Shown: positions 45,330 through 54,650 of the stretch, one piece after another
Layout: each line of letters begins with the position of its first letter
Position numbering within the stretch: position 1 is the stretch's first letter
Source of the DNA: Pseudomonas weihenstephanensis
GTDB taxonomy: Bacteria > Pseudomonadota > Gammaproteobacteria > Pseudomonadales > Pseudomonadaceae
Direction of reading: 5' to 3'
DNA length: 64,000 nucleotides
Assembly: GCF_001043055.1 (NCBI RefSeq)
Contig: NZ_JYLF01000004.1
Coordinates: 62,001 to 126,000, forward strand
Program-made: the position numbers and the translations under genes
The notes under the pieces: generated by a model
What the model saw: the letters and a program-made list of their open reading frames with translations, nothing else
The model's database searches: none
What the model was told of the DNA's origin: nothing

Positions 45330-48300
45330 TTACAACTCATCTTTGTTGATAAGCGCAGGCGAACGCACCCACGGTAACTCAGGCTTGACCTTGGCAGGCT
45401 CCGTGGCTTGCCAGTTAGCCGTTACCCACCCCACTTGCGCCCAATTTGTACCGGGGCTGACAACCACCAGCTCGCCTGCCTTGAGCAACTTGGCGATGTA
45501 CTGACTTTTTGTTTCGAGGCCTTTATCAACCCAGTCCTGATCCTGGTACTGGTTTTCCCAATAGTCATAGCCCACGACCGACTGGCATAAATCGTTTTCA
45601 GCCTGACCGGGACGTCGTACGTATTTCAACAGTGCGCCGTCATTGCCTGACAAGAACGCGAGATTCACTGAGAACTCCAGCCGCTCCAGGTTCTTGACCA
45701 CATAGCAAATGTCCATCGGCCAAAACATGTGGTCGACCCAGTTGCGCTGCTGCGGCCTGGCAATACTCGGTTTGATCGGTGGGTGCGCATTGTGAACCGC
45801 GATCGGCCCATACCCGGACGGCAATCGGGGGAGCGGACGTGCGGAACCCGAAGACCGCTCAAACAAGGCATTTAAAAAAATGCGGTCCTGAGCGTTTGCG
45901 GGCACACCATTGATCTGAGGTTCGAGGGGCACATAAAGGGTATCTGCCGATGAATAAAACACGGCCCCCACAATTTTTTGGGCGTGCGGCAAGACCATTT
46001 TCCGGTGGCTATAAAGTGCCGCATCGTCAACGTGGCTAAACATCGGGCCAAGCGCCGGTACATTCGGCGCGGGTTCATTGCTGAGGGCGGCAGCCGGTGC
46101 GTAGGGCTGCCATGCACTCGTCACACGGCCCGGTGCAGCCCACACGTTGTTGGTTAAGAGGACGTCCATATGCCCACCGGACGCTACTTTACGGATGTAA
46201 TCAGGGGATCGAAGCGTGTGATTGTTCAACAACACCTGCACGGGCGTGTGAGGCCCCGACGCGCTGTCCAGTACCAACAAGGTGTTGAGGTTTTCAGTGC
46301 GGTAACTCAGCAGAGCGCCATTGCGGGTGGAGATAAACATCTGTGGATAATCGCTGCGCCAGGGTGAGTGGTCGCGGGCCATGCTCGACAGCACTGCAAG
46401 GTCTATCAGGTCAGAAGGGGCTATGAAGTCGGCAAAGACGTCGTCTGTTGCCAGAGCCACGGGGGTTTTTGGCGTGGCCATATAGACAGCGTTAAGGATG
46501 AAGCCGGCCGCAAAGCTATAGTCTGTCGAGCCAAAAGGGCGAGGGAAAATCTGCCCCAACAGTGCACTGCGTGCGGGCAGTGGCTCTGTGACGAGATACT
46601 GCTCACTGTGCTCGCGCTTGAGAATCACCCCGAACTGAGACGTTGCACGCGCGCCCATCCGCGCATGAACGTAGCGCATGGCGTCTTGAGCCTGCGAAAA
46701 AAGCGGGCCGTACGCAGGTTGCAAACTGAGGCGGCTCATCACGACAGGTGGCCGGGCGGGTTTCCAGGTCGGCGTCACCGGGCCACGAGCGCCCCATAAC
46801 GGGCTGCTCACCACGACACTCAACCCACCTGCACGGGCCACCTGCGCTACGTATTGAGTCGGGGTCAGTGTGTTGGCACGCAGCTTGTTCTGCGTCTGAT
46901 TGTTGCGCACCTGTTCGGGGTGCGCCTCTGGCGGTGAAAGCCGCGCAAGTAGTTTTTTCTCACTATCAGAGCCAGTCGATGCGTACTTGAGCAGTGCGCC
47001 GTCTTGCGCTGAAAAATAACTCACCCGCCCGCGACGATCGAGGATGGCCGCGCGCAGTTCATGCGCCCCGAACATGTTGCGATTCACACGCTCCTCATTG
47101 GCCGTGCGCCAAAGTTGAAGAGGGCGAACGCGGTGCGTGTGATACACCGCGACGATCAGGCACCCATAAGGAATATATGCCGCCAACTCCGGTGGAAAAA
47201 CCATTTGGGGATCAAAGGTTTCAGTGTTGACAGCCAGCGGCTCTGTCACGACAAAGAGATTGTCTTCGCGCTTGAGGACCAGCCCTCCGTAGGTGAAGTC
47301 CACCCGTCGGTCGATCTGTTCATGGGCGTATCGCGCGGCATCGTCCATATCCACAAAAACCGGGCTGAGCGTGCGTCGCATAAAGCCTTCAAACGGCTTC
47401 CAGGCGTACGACACTCGCCCTTCCCGGCCCCACACATCGCTGCGGCGTAACACCTCCAACTGACCTGCATAGGCCAACGCATGGACCAATACATCGAACT
47501 TCTCGGCGCCCGACAACACGTTGTGAAGCAGTTTCAAGCCACCGCCTTGACTCTGTGGCAATTTTGCAAACTGCATGTTCTCCACCGGATGAGACTTGGA
47601 GATGTACTTCAACAGCGCGCCGTCACGGGTCGCAATATAAAGAGGCAACGCATCAATCTGATCCGCAGGGCCCAGCCCTTGTGCCAGCGAGAGGGCCTTT
47701 TCCAGTGCTTCGGGGTGCAAGAAGTTTTTAAACAACGACACCTGCTCATGCGGTAAATGGGCGGGATCGCGGTATTCAGAATCACAGCCATACAAGGCCA
47801 CAATCGTAAAGTTTGCAGGCAATTGTGGGCGCCGTTCACTGTCAAGGGTAAACGCCCGTACCAGCGCAAAGTCCAGCGCTTCGGTCACCGGTTGCGAAAC
47901 CACAAATTCATCACGCGTGCTGTTTTTGAGAATAAAACAGTAATGCTGACTCGACGTTTTTGCGCTAAGCGATAGCGCATATTCAAGAGCCAATTGCTCA
48001 CTGGCCAGCACCGGGCCATACGCTGGCCGTTGAATAATCACATCATCCGTGTCAAGGGCGCGCAAAGGCAAAGAAAAGAACCCCGGTGATAGCCTGCCCG
48101 TTTGCCCGCTCCACACCTCAGTGGACTCAATGACGTCAACCTGCAACGTGTCAACCACTTGCTGGAAGAAGCCCTGCAATCCGTTCGGCTGATCGTCTTC
48201 CTCGACCTGCGACAGAAAAGCGAAGAGCTCTTTAGCATCGTCTGTGGGCCGCGCTTGAGCCTTGAGCAGCGAGCCATTGAAACCGGACAAGTAATGCACA

Positions 48301-48734
48301 TCCGCAAAGCGGCCCATACCCAACAGGCTGTGAATATTGGCCGGTAAAAAAAAGTTGGCCAGCGTGATCACTTGCTCCCTGGACACTTTGGCGGGCACCG
48401 TTTCTCCCCCGCCAAGTTGATGCGACCTGGAGTAATAAAAGCCGTAACACCTGAAGCCTTGAGGTTGTTTGAGCTGACCTTTGTCATCCACTGAAATAAA
48501 TTGAGTCGGGCTAAAACTCTCGCCTGCCATCTCCACCGGGCGCGAGGCCAGGTAGCGGCCTTGGGCATTTCTTAAAATCACCCCGGCGTACTCCACCTCA
48601 CGCTTGTCACCTATCAATTGATGGGCAAACCGCGCGGCATCATCGGGGGTCAAAAAAGGCGGGCTCAAGGTCGGCAGACGGCCCTGGGTATTGCGCGGGT
48701 AAAGCACCTGCGCAATGTCATAGACGGGTTCCAT
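45330..48734 (-). CDS. Large five-repeat protein with DUF4329-like units, C-terminal KDEL
   Basis: 1134 residues from the ATG at 48734, which has AAGGAG nine bases upstream; the frame is open further to 48902 without a ribosome site. Five units of about 210-230 residues: roughly 15-220, 225-447, 448-660, 661-878 and 879-1112. Each has a start like GPLFSxxDDAARYAH, a strand pair like YGGLVLKREDNLFVVTEPL, a GALLKY turn (near 154, 372, 579, 806, 1033) and an end like VWGREGRVSYAWKP. Unit 3 keeps IVAVYHTH, recalling DUF4329/JAB-like domains, but the other units lack the His pair and no full metal site is seen. No signal peptide or membrane helix. The last four residues are KDEL. Function unknown. 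Confidence 0.8.
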   Translation of the reverse strand: MEPVYDIAQVLYPRNTQGRLPTLSPPFLTPDDAARFAHQLIGDKREVEYAGVILRNAQGRYLASRPVEMAGESFSPTQFISVDDKGQLKQPQGFRCYGFYYSRSHQLGGGETVPAKVSREQVITLANFFLPANIHSLLGMGRFADVHYLSGFNGSLLKAQARPTDDAKELFAFLSQVEEDDQPNGLQGFFQQVVDTLQVDVIESTEVWSGQTGRLSPGFFSLPLRALDTDDVIIQRPAYGPVLASEQLALEYALSLSAKTSSQHYCFILKNSTRDEFVVSQPVTEALDFALVRAFTLDSERRPQLPANFTIVALYGCDSEYRDPAHLPHEQVSLFKNFLHPEALEKALSLAQGLGPADQIDALPLYIATRDGALLKYISKSHPVENMQFAKLPQSQGGGLKLLHNVLSGAEKFDVLVHALAYAGQLEVLRRSDVWGREGRVSYAWKPFEGFMRRTLSPVFVDMDDAARYAHEQIDRRVDFTYGGLVLKREDNLFVVTEPLAVNTETFDPQMVFPPELAAYIPYGCLIVAVYHTHRVRPLQLWRTANEERVNRNMFGAHELRAAILDRRGRVSYFSAQDGALLKYASTGSDSEKKLLARLSPPEAHPEQVRNNQTQNKLRANTLTPTQYVAQVARAGGLSVVVSSPLWGARGPVTPTWKPARPPVVMSRLSLQPAYGPLFSQAQDAMRYVHARMGARATSQFGVILKREHSEQYLVTEPLPARSALLGQIFPRPFGSTDYSFAAGFILNAVYMATPKTPVALATDDVFADFIAPSDLIDLAVLSSMARDHSPWRSDYPQMFISTRNGALLSYRTENLNTLLVLDSASGPHTPVQVLLNNHTLRSPDYIRKVASGGHMDVLLTNNVWAAPGRVTSAWQPYAPAAALSNEPAPNVPALGPMFSHVDDAALYSHRKMVLPHAQKIVGAVFYSSADTLYVPLEPQINGVPANAQDRIFLNALFERSSGSARPLPRLPSGYGPIAVHNAHPPIKPSIARPQQRNWVDHMFWPMDICYVVKNLERLEFSVNLAFLSGNDGALLKYVRRPGQAENDLCQSVVGYDYWENQYQDQDWVDKGLETKSQYIAKLLKAGELVVVSPGTNWAQVGWVTANWQATEPAKVKPELPWVRSPALINKDEL

Positions 48735-48954
48735 CGCTAAAAACTCCTTTATTGAGTCGTGACCGGCATGTGCGCGGTCACGCTCATACTTCGCTTCGCA
48801 AGGAGTGCGCAGGTGGTAGTTAGTTAGCGGCCCCGGCCCACAAGCACCAAGGCAGCGCACGCCAGCGCACTGCACCTCCCCTCGGGCGCCAAACGGGTGC
48901 ACCGATGCGCCCCTTCTTTGCGCAAAGCCCCGGTCTTGAGCGCTGTTTCAATCC

Positions 48955-48970
48955 CGGCACAGCCTTTGCA
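48955..48970 (+). promoter_or_regulatory. Sigma54-type promoter of the urt-ure operon
   Basis: CGGCACAGCCTTTGCA has the invariant GG (48956-48957) and GC (48968-48969) exactly ten bases apart and fits TGGCACN5TTGCA except for the first base. Transcription would start near 48981, about 50 bases before urtA. TGCACC at 48871 and GGTGCA at 48896 lie upstream and could be enhancer half-sites for NtrC, but their spacing is wider than usual. Nitrogen control of urea use by NtrC and sigma54 is well established. Confidence 0.7.
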
Positions 48971-49030
48971 AAAGCTTGCTCATCGTTCGAATCCATCCCT
49001 GATGAACCTCGAGTTCCTGGAGATCGCACC

Positions 49031-50296
49031 ATGAAGCGTCGCAGCCTGATCAAAGCGTTCACCTTGTCGGCCTCCATTGCCGCCCTGGGCCTGACCTGGA
49101 CGGTGCACGCCGCCGAGACCATCAAGGTGGGCATTCTGCATTCGTTGTCCGGGACCATGGCGATCTCTGAAACATCACTCAAAGACATGGCCCTGATGAC
49201 CCTCGACGAGATCAACGCCAAAGGCGGGGTCAACGGCAAAATGCTCGAAGCGGTGGTGGTCGACCCAGCGTCCAACTGGCCGCTGTTCGCGGAAAAAGGC
49301 CGCCAGTTGCTGACTCAGGACAAAGTCGCGGTGGTGTTCGGCTGCTGGACCTCGGTGTCACGCAAGTCCGTGTTGCCGGTGTTTGAAGAACTCAATGGCT
49401 TGCTGTTCTACCCGGTGCAATACGAGGGCGAAGAAATGTCGCCCAACGTGTTCTACACCGGCGCTGCGCCCAACCAGCAAGCGATTCCGGCGGTTGAGTA
49501 CCTGATGAGCGAAGACGGCGGCAGTGCCAAGCGCTTTGTGCTGCTGGGCACCGACTACGTCTACCCGCGCACCACCAACAAAATTCTGCGCGCATTCCTG
49601 CACGCCAAAGGCGTGGCCGACAAGGACATCGAAGAGGTCTACACCCCGTTCGGGCATAGCGATTACCAGACCATCGTGTCCAACATCAAAAAATTCTCGG
49701 CGGGCGGTAAAACCGCTGTGATCTCCACCGTCAATGGCGACTCCAACGTGCCGTTCTACAAAGAGTTGGCCAACCAGGGCATCAAGGCCACCGACGTGCC
49801 GGTGATTGCGTTCTCGGTGGGTGAAGAAGAACTGCGCGGCATCGACACCAAACCGTTGGTGGGCAACCTGGCCGCGTGGAACTACTTCGAGTCGGTTGAG
49901 AACCCGGTCAATCAAAAATTCGTCGCCGACTGGAAAGCCTATGCCAAGGCCAAAAACCTGCCGGGCGCGGACAAGGCCGTGACCAACGACCCGATGGAAG
50001 CCACCTACGTGGGCATTCATATGTGGGCGCAGGCGGCTGAGAAAGCCAAGTCCACCGATGTGGATAAAGTGCGCGAAGCCCTGGCCGGCCAGACCTTCGC
50101 GGCACCCTCGGGTTACACCCTGACCATGGACAAGACCAACCATCACCTGCACAAGCCGGTAATGATTGGTGAGATCCAGCCAGACGGTCAGTTCAGTGTG
50201 GTGTGGCAAACCGAAGGCCCGATCCGCGCACAGCCGTGGAGCCCCTACATTACGGGCAACGACAAAAAACCGGATTACGCGGTGAAGAGCAACTAG
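49031..50296 (+). CDS. urtA: Urea ABC transporter substrate-binding protein
   Basis: Periplasmic receptor for urea. 421 residues from the ATG at 49031, with GGAG ten bases upstream. A twin-arginine-like leader (MKRRSLIKAFTLSASIAALG, cleaved after VHA) precedes a Leu/Ile/Val-receptor-type fold with IKVGILHSLSGTMAISETSL, VVFGCWTSVSRKSVLPVFEE and LFYPVQYEGEEMSPNVFYTG, which are hallmarks of the UrtA subfamily rather than amino acid receptors. First gene of the urtABCDE-ure block. The upstream open frame from 48905 covers the promoter and is rejected. Confidence 0.96.
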   Translation: MKRRSLIKAFTLSASIAALGLTWTVHAAETIKVGILHSLSGTMAISETSLKDMALMTLDEINAKGGVNGKMLEAVVVDPASNWPLFAEKGRQLLTQDKVAVVFGCWTSVSRKSVLPVFEELNGLLFYPVQYEGEEMSPNVFYTGAAPNQQAIPAVEYLMSEDGGSAKRFVLLGTDYVYPRTTNKILRAFLHAKGVADKDIEEVYTPFGHSDYQTIVSNIKKFSAGGKTAVISTVNGDSNVPFYKELANQGIKATDVPVIAFSVGEEELRGIDTKPLVGNLAAWNYFESVENPVNQKFVADWKAYAKAKNLPGADKAVTNDPMEATYVGIHMWAQAAEKAKSTDVDKVREALAGQTFAAPSGYTLTMDKTNHHLHKPVMIGEIQPDGQFSVVWQTEGPIRAQPWSPYITGNDKKPDYAVKSN

Positions 50297-50306
50297 TCAC
50301 TTAAAA

Positions 50307-50400
50307 GCCCCTCTCCCCCCTCTCCCCCCTCTGCCGGAGGGCGAGGAGCTGATGTGTGGCGTTTAGTCCCCTCTCCCTCTGGGAAAGGGCCAGGGTGAGG
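50307..50400. repeat. CCCTCTCCC-type intergenic repeat cluster between urtA and urtB
   Basis: Three C-rich CCCTCTCCC-like units followed by GGAGGGCGAGG and then CCCTCTCCCTCTGGGAAAGGG and a GGGTGAGGG end. This is the same dispersed repeat as after oprC and yegD. It interrupts the operon but leaves the direction unchanged, and could lower expression of distal genes or protect the urtA message. Confidence 0.6.
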
Positions 50401-50445
50401 GTCAGCGCCCTGAAGCTCGACCACCTGCAAACAGGGACACTCGCT

Positions 50446-51948
50446 ATGCCCACTGCCCTTTATCGTTTGATCCTCGCGTTGCTGCTGTGGCTGCCGCTGG
50501 CCGCCTACGCCGATGACGCCAGCGACTTTGCTGCGGCCAACCTGCCACAGCAGGTCAAGCTGCTGGAAAGCTGGGCCGCCCAGCCCGACCCGGCGCGTAC
50601 CGAATTGATCATGGCCCTGCAACAGGGCCAGATCACGGTCGACGGCCAACCCAAAACCGTGCGTTTGAACAACCGCCTGCGCGGTTTGATCGACACCGCA
50701 CTGGCCAGCCATCAACTGCTCTCGGCCGACCCCACGCTGCGCCTGAGCGCTGCGCAACAATTGCAAAAGAGCGCCAAGCCTGCGCAGTGGGTGCTGCTCA
50801 ACCGCCGCCTGACCCTCGAAGCGGACGACAAGGTATACGCAGCCCTGAACCTGGCGCTGGCCAATTTGCAGTTGGTCGATGCCGACCCGACGGTGCGTTT
50901 AGCCGCCGTGCGCCTGCTCGGCGAAACCGGCGAGCCATTGGCCCGCACCCGCCTTGAAACCCTGTTGCAGCCCGAGGTCGAGACCGACGCCCGCGTGCGC
51001 ACCGCCGCCGAGACCAGCCTGGCGCAAGTCAAACGTAAATTGTTGATCGGCGACCTGCTGGGTCAAGCATTCAGCGGCCTGTCACTCGGCTCGATTCTGC
51101 TGCTCGCGGCTCTCGGGCTGGCCATCACCTTCGGCCTATTGGGGGTGATCAACATGGCCCACGGCGAAATGCTGATGCTCGGTGCCTACTCCACGTATTG
51201 CGTGCAGTTGCTGTTCCAGCGCTTCGCCCCCGGCGCCATCGAGTTTTATCCGTTGCTGGCCTTGCCGGTCGCGTTCTTCGTCACGGCGGGCGTGGGCATG
51301 GTGCTGGAGCGCACAATCATTCGTCACCTCTACGGCCGCCCGCTGGAAACCTTGCTCGCCACGTGGGGCATCAGCCTGATCCTGATCCAGTTGGTGCGTG
51401 TGCTGTTTGGCGCACAGAACGTTGAAGTGGCTAACCCGGCGTGGCTCTCGGGCGGCATTCAAGTGCTGCCCAACCTGGTACTGCCCTACAACCGTCTGGT
51501 GATCATCGCGTTCGCGCTGGCCGTGGTGTTTCTGACGTGGTTGCTGTTGAACAAAACCCGCTTGGGTCTCAACGTTCGCGCCGTCACTCAAAACCGCAAC
51601 ATGGCTGCCTGCTGCGGCGTGCCCACCGGGCGCGTTGACATGCTCGCGTTCGGTCTGGGTTCGGGGATCGCCGGGCTGGGCGGCGTGGCCTTGAGCCAGG
51701 TCGGCAACGTCGGCCCCGACCTCGGCCAGGGCTACATCATCGATTCGTTTCTGGTGGTGGTGCTGGGCGGCGTCGGCCAACTTGCAGGCACGGTATACGC
51801 CGCATTGGGACTGGGTATCGCCAACAAAATCCTCGAACCGCAGATCGGTGCCGTGCTCGGCAAAATCCTTATCCTGGGGCTGATCATTCTGTTCATTCAG
51901 AAACGCCCGCAAGGTCTCTTCGCGCTTAAAGGACGGGTGATCGACTGA
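50446..51948 (+). CDS. urtB: Urea ABC transporter permease UrtB
   Basis: 500 residues from the ATG at 50446. A signal peptide (MPTALYRLILALLLWLPLAA) and a soluble N-terminal domain of about 190 residues, with HEAT-like repeats (DPTVRLAAVRLLGETGEPLA), precede the LivH-like permease part with about eight helices: ITFGLLGVINMAHGEMLMLG, ATWGISLILIQLVRVLFGAQ, GLGGVALSQVGNVGPDLGQG. The N-terminal extension is characteristic of UrtB. The frame opens at 50356 but that part is repeat DNA. The stop overlaps the urtC start (TGATG). Confidence 0.95.
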   Translation: MPTALYRLILALLLWLPLAAYADDASDFAAANLPQQVKLLESWAAQPDPARTELIMALQQGQITVDGQPKTVRLNNRLRGLIDTALASHQLLSADPTLRLSAAQQLQKSAKPAQWVLLNRRLTLEADDKVYAALNLALANLQLVDADPTVRLAAVRLLGETGEPLARTRLETLLQPEVETDARVRTAAETSLAQVKRKLLIGDLLGQAFSGLSLGSILLLAALGLAITFGLLGVINMAHGEMLMLGAYSTYCVQLLFQRFAPGAIEFYPLLALPVAFFVTAGVGMVLERTIIRHLYGRPLETLLATWGISLILIQLVRVLFGAQNVEVANPAWLSGGIQVLPNLVLPYNRLVIIAFALAVVFLTWLLLNKTRLGLNVRAVTQNRNMAACCGVPTGRVDMLAFGLGSGIAGLGGVALSQVGNVGPDLGQGYIIDSFLVVVLGGVGQLAGTVYAALGLGIANKILEPQIGAVLGKILILGLIILFIQKRPQGLFALKGRVID

Positions 51949-53024
51949 TGAATCAGCCACTGATGCTCACCGCAACCCAAAAAGCAGGCCCGGCCCTGAC
52001 AGCACTGATTGGCGGACTCGTCCTGCTGGTGCTGCTGGCCTTGCCCTTACTCTCATTGCTGCCCGCCGACAGCCCGTTTCAAGTCTCGGCGTACACCTTG
52101 ACCCTGGTCGGCAAAATCCTCTGCTATGCCATCGTTGCGTTGGCACTCGACCTGGTGTGGGGCTACGCCGGGCTGTTGTCGCTGGGCCACGGTGTGTTCT
52201 TCGCCCTGGGCGGTTACGCGATGGGCATGTACTTGATGCGTCAAACGTCGGGCGATGAATTGCCCGCGTTTATGACCTTTTTGTCGTGGACTGAATTGCC
52301 GTGGTACTGGGTCGGCACCGAGCATTTTTGGTGGGCCATGTGCCTGGTGGTACTGGCGCCCGGTTTGCTGGCGCTGGTGTTTGGGTTTTTCGCCTTTCGC
52401 TCACGGATCAAGGGCGTGTATTTCTCGATCATGACCCAAGCCCTGACCTTCGCCGGGATGCTGCTGTTTTTCCGCAACGAGACCGGCTTTGGTGGCAACA
52501 ACGGCTTCACCAACTTTCGCAGCATTCTGGGCTTTGGCATCACCGAACCCGACACTCGCGCCGCGCTGTTTTTCGCCACGGTGCTGTTGTTGGCGGGTAG
52601 CCTGTTTGTGGCCTGGCGCCTGGCGCGCAGTAAGTTTGGTCGGGTACTCACCGCAGTGCGCGATGCTGAAAACCGCCTGATGTTTTGCGGCTATGACCCG
52701 CGCGGTTTCAAACTGTTTGTGTGGGTGTTGAGCGCCGTGCTGTGCGGTTTGGCCGGAGCCTTGTATGTACCGCAAGTGGGCATTATCAACCCCGGCGAAA
52801 TGTCCCCCACCAACTCCATCGAAGCGGCGGTATGGGTCGCACTGGGCGGGCGCGGCACGCTGATCGGCCCGTTGCTGGGCGCAGGCGTGGTCAACGGCAT
52901 GAAAAGCTGGTTCACCGTGGCCTTCCCTGAATACTGGCTGTTCTTTCTGGGTGCACTGTTTATCGTCGTGACCCTGTACCTGCCCAAAGGCATCATCGGC
53001 TTGCTGAAAAAGAGGGGCGAATAA
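51948..53024 (+). CDS. urtC: Urea ABC transporter permease UrtC
   Basis: 358 residues with about nine membrane helices of the LivM type: ALDLVWGYAGLLSLGHGVFF, IKGVYFSIMTQALTFAGMLL, NNGFTNFRSILGFGI, and the conserved NSIEAAVWVALGGRGTLIGP near the C-terminus. Partner of UrtB in the membrane channel. Its start overlaps the urtB stop and its stop shares one base with the urtD start. Confidence 0.95.
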   Translation: MNQPLMLTATQKAGPALTALIGGLVLLVLLALPLLSLLPADSPFQVSAYTLTLVGKILCYAIVALALDLVWGYAGLLSLGHGVFFALGGYAMGMYLMRQTSGDELPAFMTFLSWTELPWYWVGTEHFWWAMCLVVLAPGLLALVFGFFAFRSRIKGVYFSIMTQALTFAGMLLFFRNETGFGGNNGFTNFRSILGFGITEPDTRAALFFATVLLLAGSLFVAWRLARSKFGRVLTAVRDAENRLMFCGYDPRGFKLFVWVLSAVLCGLAGALYVPQVGIINPGEMSPTNSIEAAVWVALGGRGTLIGPLLGAGVVNGMKSWFTVAFPEYWLFFLGALFIVVTLYLPKGIIGLLKKRGE

Positions 53025-53884
53025 TGCGCATCACGCCAACGGCAGCATTTATGCTCGAACCCGCATTTGACCCCAACAAAGACGCCGGCAGCGGCCGCGA
53101 CGCCATCGGCCTCGGCCACGCGGCAGGCAAAGGGTTGAATACGCGCCACGGCACGATCCTGACCCTGGAAGGCATCAGCGTCAGCTTTGACGGGTTCAAG
53201 GCGCTCAACAACCTCAACCTGTACATCGGCGTCGGCGAACTGCGCTGCATCATCGGCCCCAATGGTGCGGGCAAGACCACGATGATGGACGTCATCACCG
53301 GCAAGACGCGCCCCACCGAAGGCCAGGCCTGGTTCGGCGAAACCCTGGATTTACGGCACATGAGCGAAGTGCAGATCGCCCAGTCGGGCATCGGCCGCAA
53401 ATTTCAGAAACCCACCGTGTTCGAAGCCCTGAGCGTGTTTGAAAACCTTGAGCTGGCGCAAAAAACCGACAAGTCGGTATGGGCCAGCCTGCGCGCCACC
53501 CTCTCGGGCGAACAAGCCGACCGCATCGGTGAGGTGCTCAACACCATTCGCCTGACGAGTGCGGCGCATCGTCCGGCAGGGTTGCTGTCTCACGGGCAAA
53601 AGCAGTTTTTGGAAATCGGCATGTTGCTGGTGCAAGACCCGCAGCTGTTGCTGCTGGACGAACCGGTGGCGGGCATGACTGACGCTGAAACCGAGTTCAC
53701 CGCCGAGCTGTTCAAAAGTCTGGCGGGCAAGCACTCGCTGATGGTGGTGGAGCACGACATGGGGTTTGTCGGTTCGATTGCCGATCACGTCACCGTCCTG
53801 CATCAGGGCAGCGTGCTGGCAGAAGGGTCGCTGGCGCAGGTGCAAGCGGATGAACGGGTGATCGAGGTGTATCTGGGACGTTGA
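53024..53884 (+). CDS. urtD: Urea ABC transporter ATP-binding protein UrtD
   Basis: 286 residues, with about 45 residues before the nucleotide-binding domain. Walker A is IIGPNGAGKTTMMDVITGK, Walker B LLLLDEPVAGM, and the switch His lies in MVVEHDMGFV. The signature is LSHGQKQFLEIGML, the normal UrtD form of LSGGQ. The motif IGRKFQKPTVFEALSVFENL is typical of the LivG/UrtD group. The longer N-terminus is also usual in pseudomonad UrtD. Confidence 0.95.
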   Translation: MRITPTAAFMLEPAFDPNKDAGSGRDAIGLGHAAGKGLNTRHGTILTLEGISVSFDGFKALNNLNLYIGVGELRCIIGPNGAGKTTMMDVITGKTRPTEGQAWFGETLDLRHMSEVQIAQSGIGRKFQKPTVFEALSVFENLELAQKTDKSVWASLRATLSGEQADRIGEVLNTIRLTSAAHRPAGLLSHGQKQFLEIGMLLVQDPQLLLLDEPVAGMTDAETEFTAELFKSLAGKHSLMVVEHDMGFVGSIADHVTVLHQGSVLAEGSLAQVQADERVIEVYLGR

Positions 53885-53919
53885 ACAACGGGTCGGCGTC
53901 GTTTATCAGGAATCCAAAC

Positions 53920-54618
53920 ATGCTTAAAGTCCAAAAGCTGCATCAGTTCTACGGCGGCAGCCACATCCTGCGCGGCGTGTCGTTTGAGGTAAAAGTCGGC
54001 GAAGTCACCTGCCTGCTGGGCCGCAACGGCGTGGGCAAAACGACGTTGCTCAAGTGCTTAATGGGCTTATTGCCGATCAAAGAAGGGGGCGTGAGTTGGG
54101 AAGGTCATGCCATCTCCACACTCAAACCCCACCAGCGGGTGCACGCAGGCATTGCGTACGTGCCACAGGGCCGGGAGATTTTCGGCCGCCTCAGCGTGGA
54201 GGAAAACCTGCTGATGGGCCTGTCGCGCTTCCCCGGCAGCGAGGCCAAAGAAGTGCCCGCGTTCATCTACGAGCTATTCCCGGTGCTGCTGCAAATGAAG
54301 CATCGGCGCGGCGGCGACTTGTCGGGCGGGCAACAGCAACAACTGGCCATCGGTCGCGCGCTGGCCAGTCGCCCGCGCCTGCTGATCCTCGACGAACCCA
54401 CCGAAGGCATCCAGCCCTCGGTGATCAAAGAAATCGGCGCCGTGATCAAAATGCTCGCGGCACGCGGGGACATGGCCATTTTGCTGGTAGAGCAGTTCTA
54501 CGACTTTGCCGAGGAACTCGCGGATCAGTACCTGGTGATGTCACGGGGTGAAATCATTGCGCAAGGTCGCGGTGAAAATATGCAAACAGAAGGTGTGCGC
54601 GGGCTCGTGACGATTTAA
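53920..54618 (+). CDS. urtE: Urea ABC transporter ATP-binding protein UrtE
   Basis: 232 residues from the ATG at 53920, with CAGGAA upstream; the frame is open from 53881. Walker [39 protein letters not shown], signature [19 protein letters not shown], Walker [17 protein letters not shown] and [10 protein letters not shown] are intact and match UrtE (LivF-type). Completes the five-gene urea importer; the urease accessory gene ureD follows after 32 bases. Confidence 0.95.
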   Translation: MLKVQKLHQFYGGSHILRGVSFEVKVGEVTCLLGRNGVGKTTLLKCLMGLLPIKEGGVSWEGHAISTLKPHQRVHAGIAYVPQGREIFGRLSVEENLLMGLSRFPGSEAKEVPAFIYELFPVLLQMKHRRGGDLSGGQQQQLAIGRALASRPRLLILDEPTEGIQPSVIKEIGAVIKMLAARGDMAILLVEQFYDFAEELADQYLVMSRGEIIAQGRGENMQTEGVRGLVTI

Positions 54619-54650
54619 TCTGTAACTCTTTGTTACCAGAATGGCCTCTT

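Noticed and set aside
46900..47250. Active JAB/JAMM metalloprotease centre in the five-repeat protein
   Set aside because: YHTH in unit 3 recalls the motif, but the downstream Ser and Asp ligands are not at the expected spacing and the other units lack the His pair.
48871..48901. NtrC enhancer dyad made of TGCACC and GGTGCA
   Set aside because: The half-sites are 19 bases apart, wider than the usual NtrC palindrome, so I did not list it as a feature.
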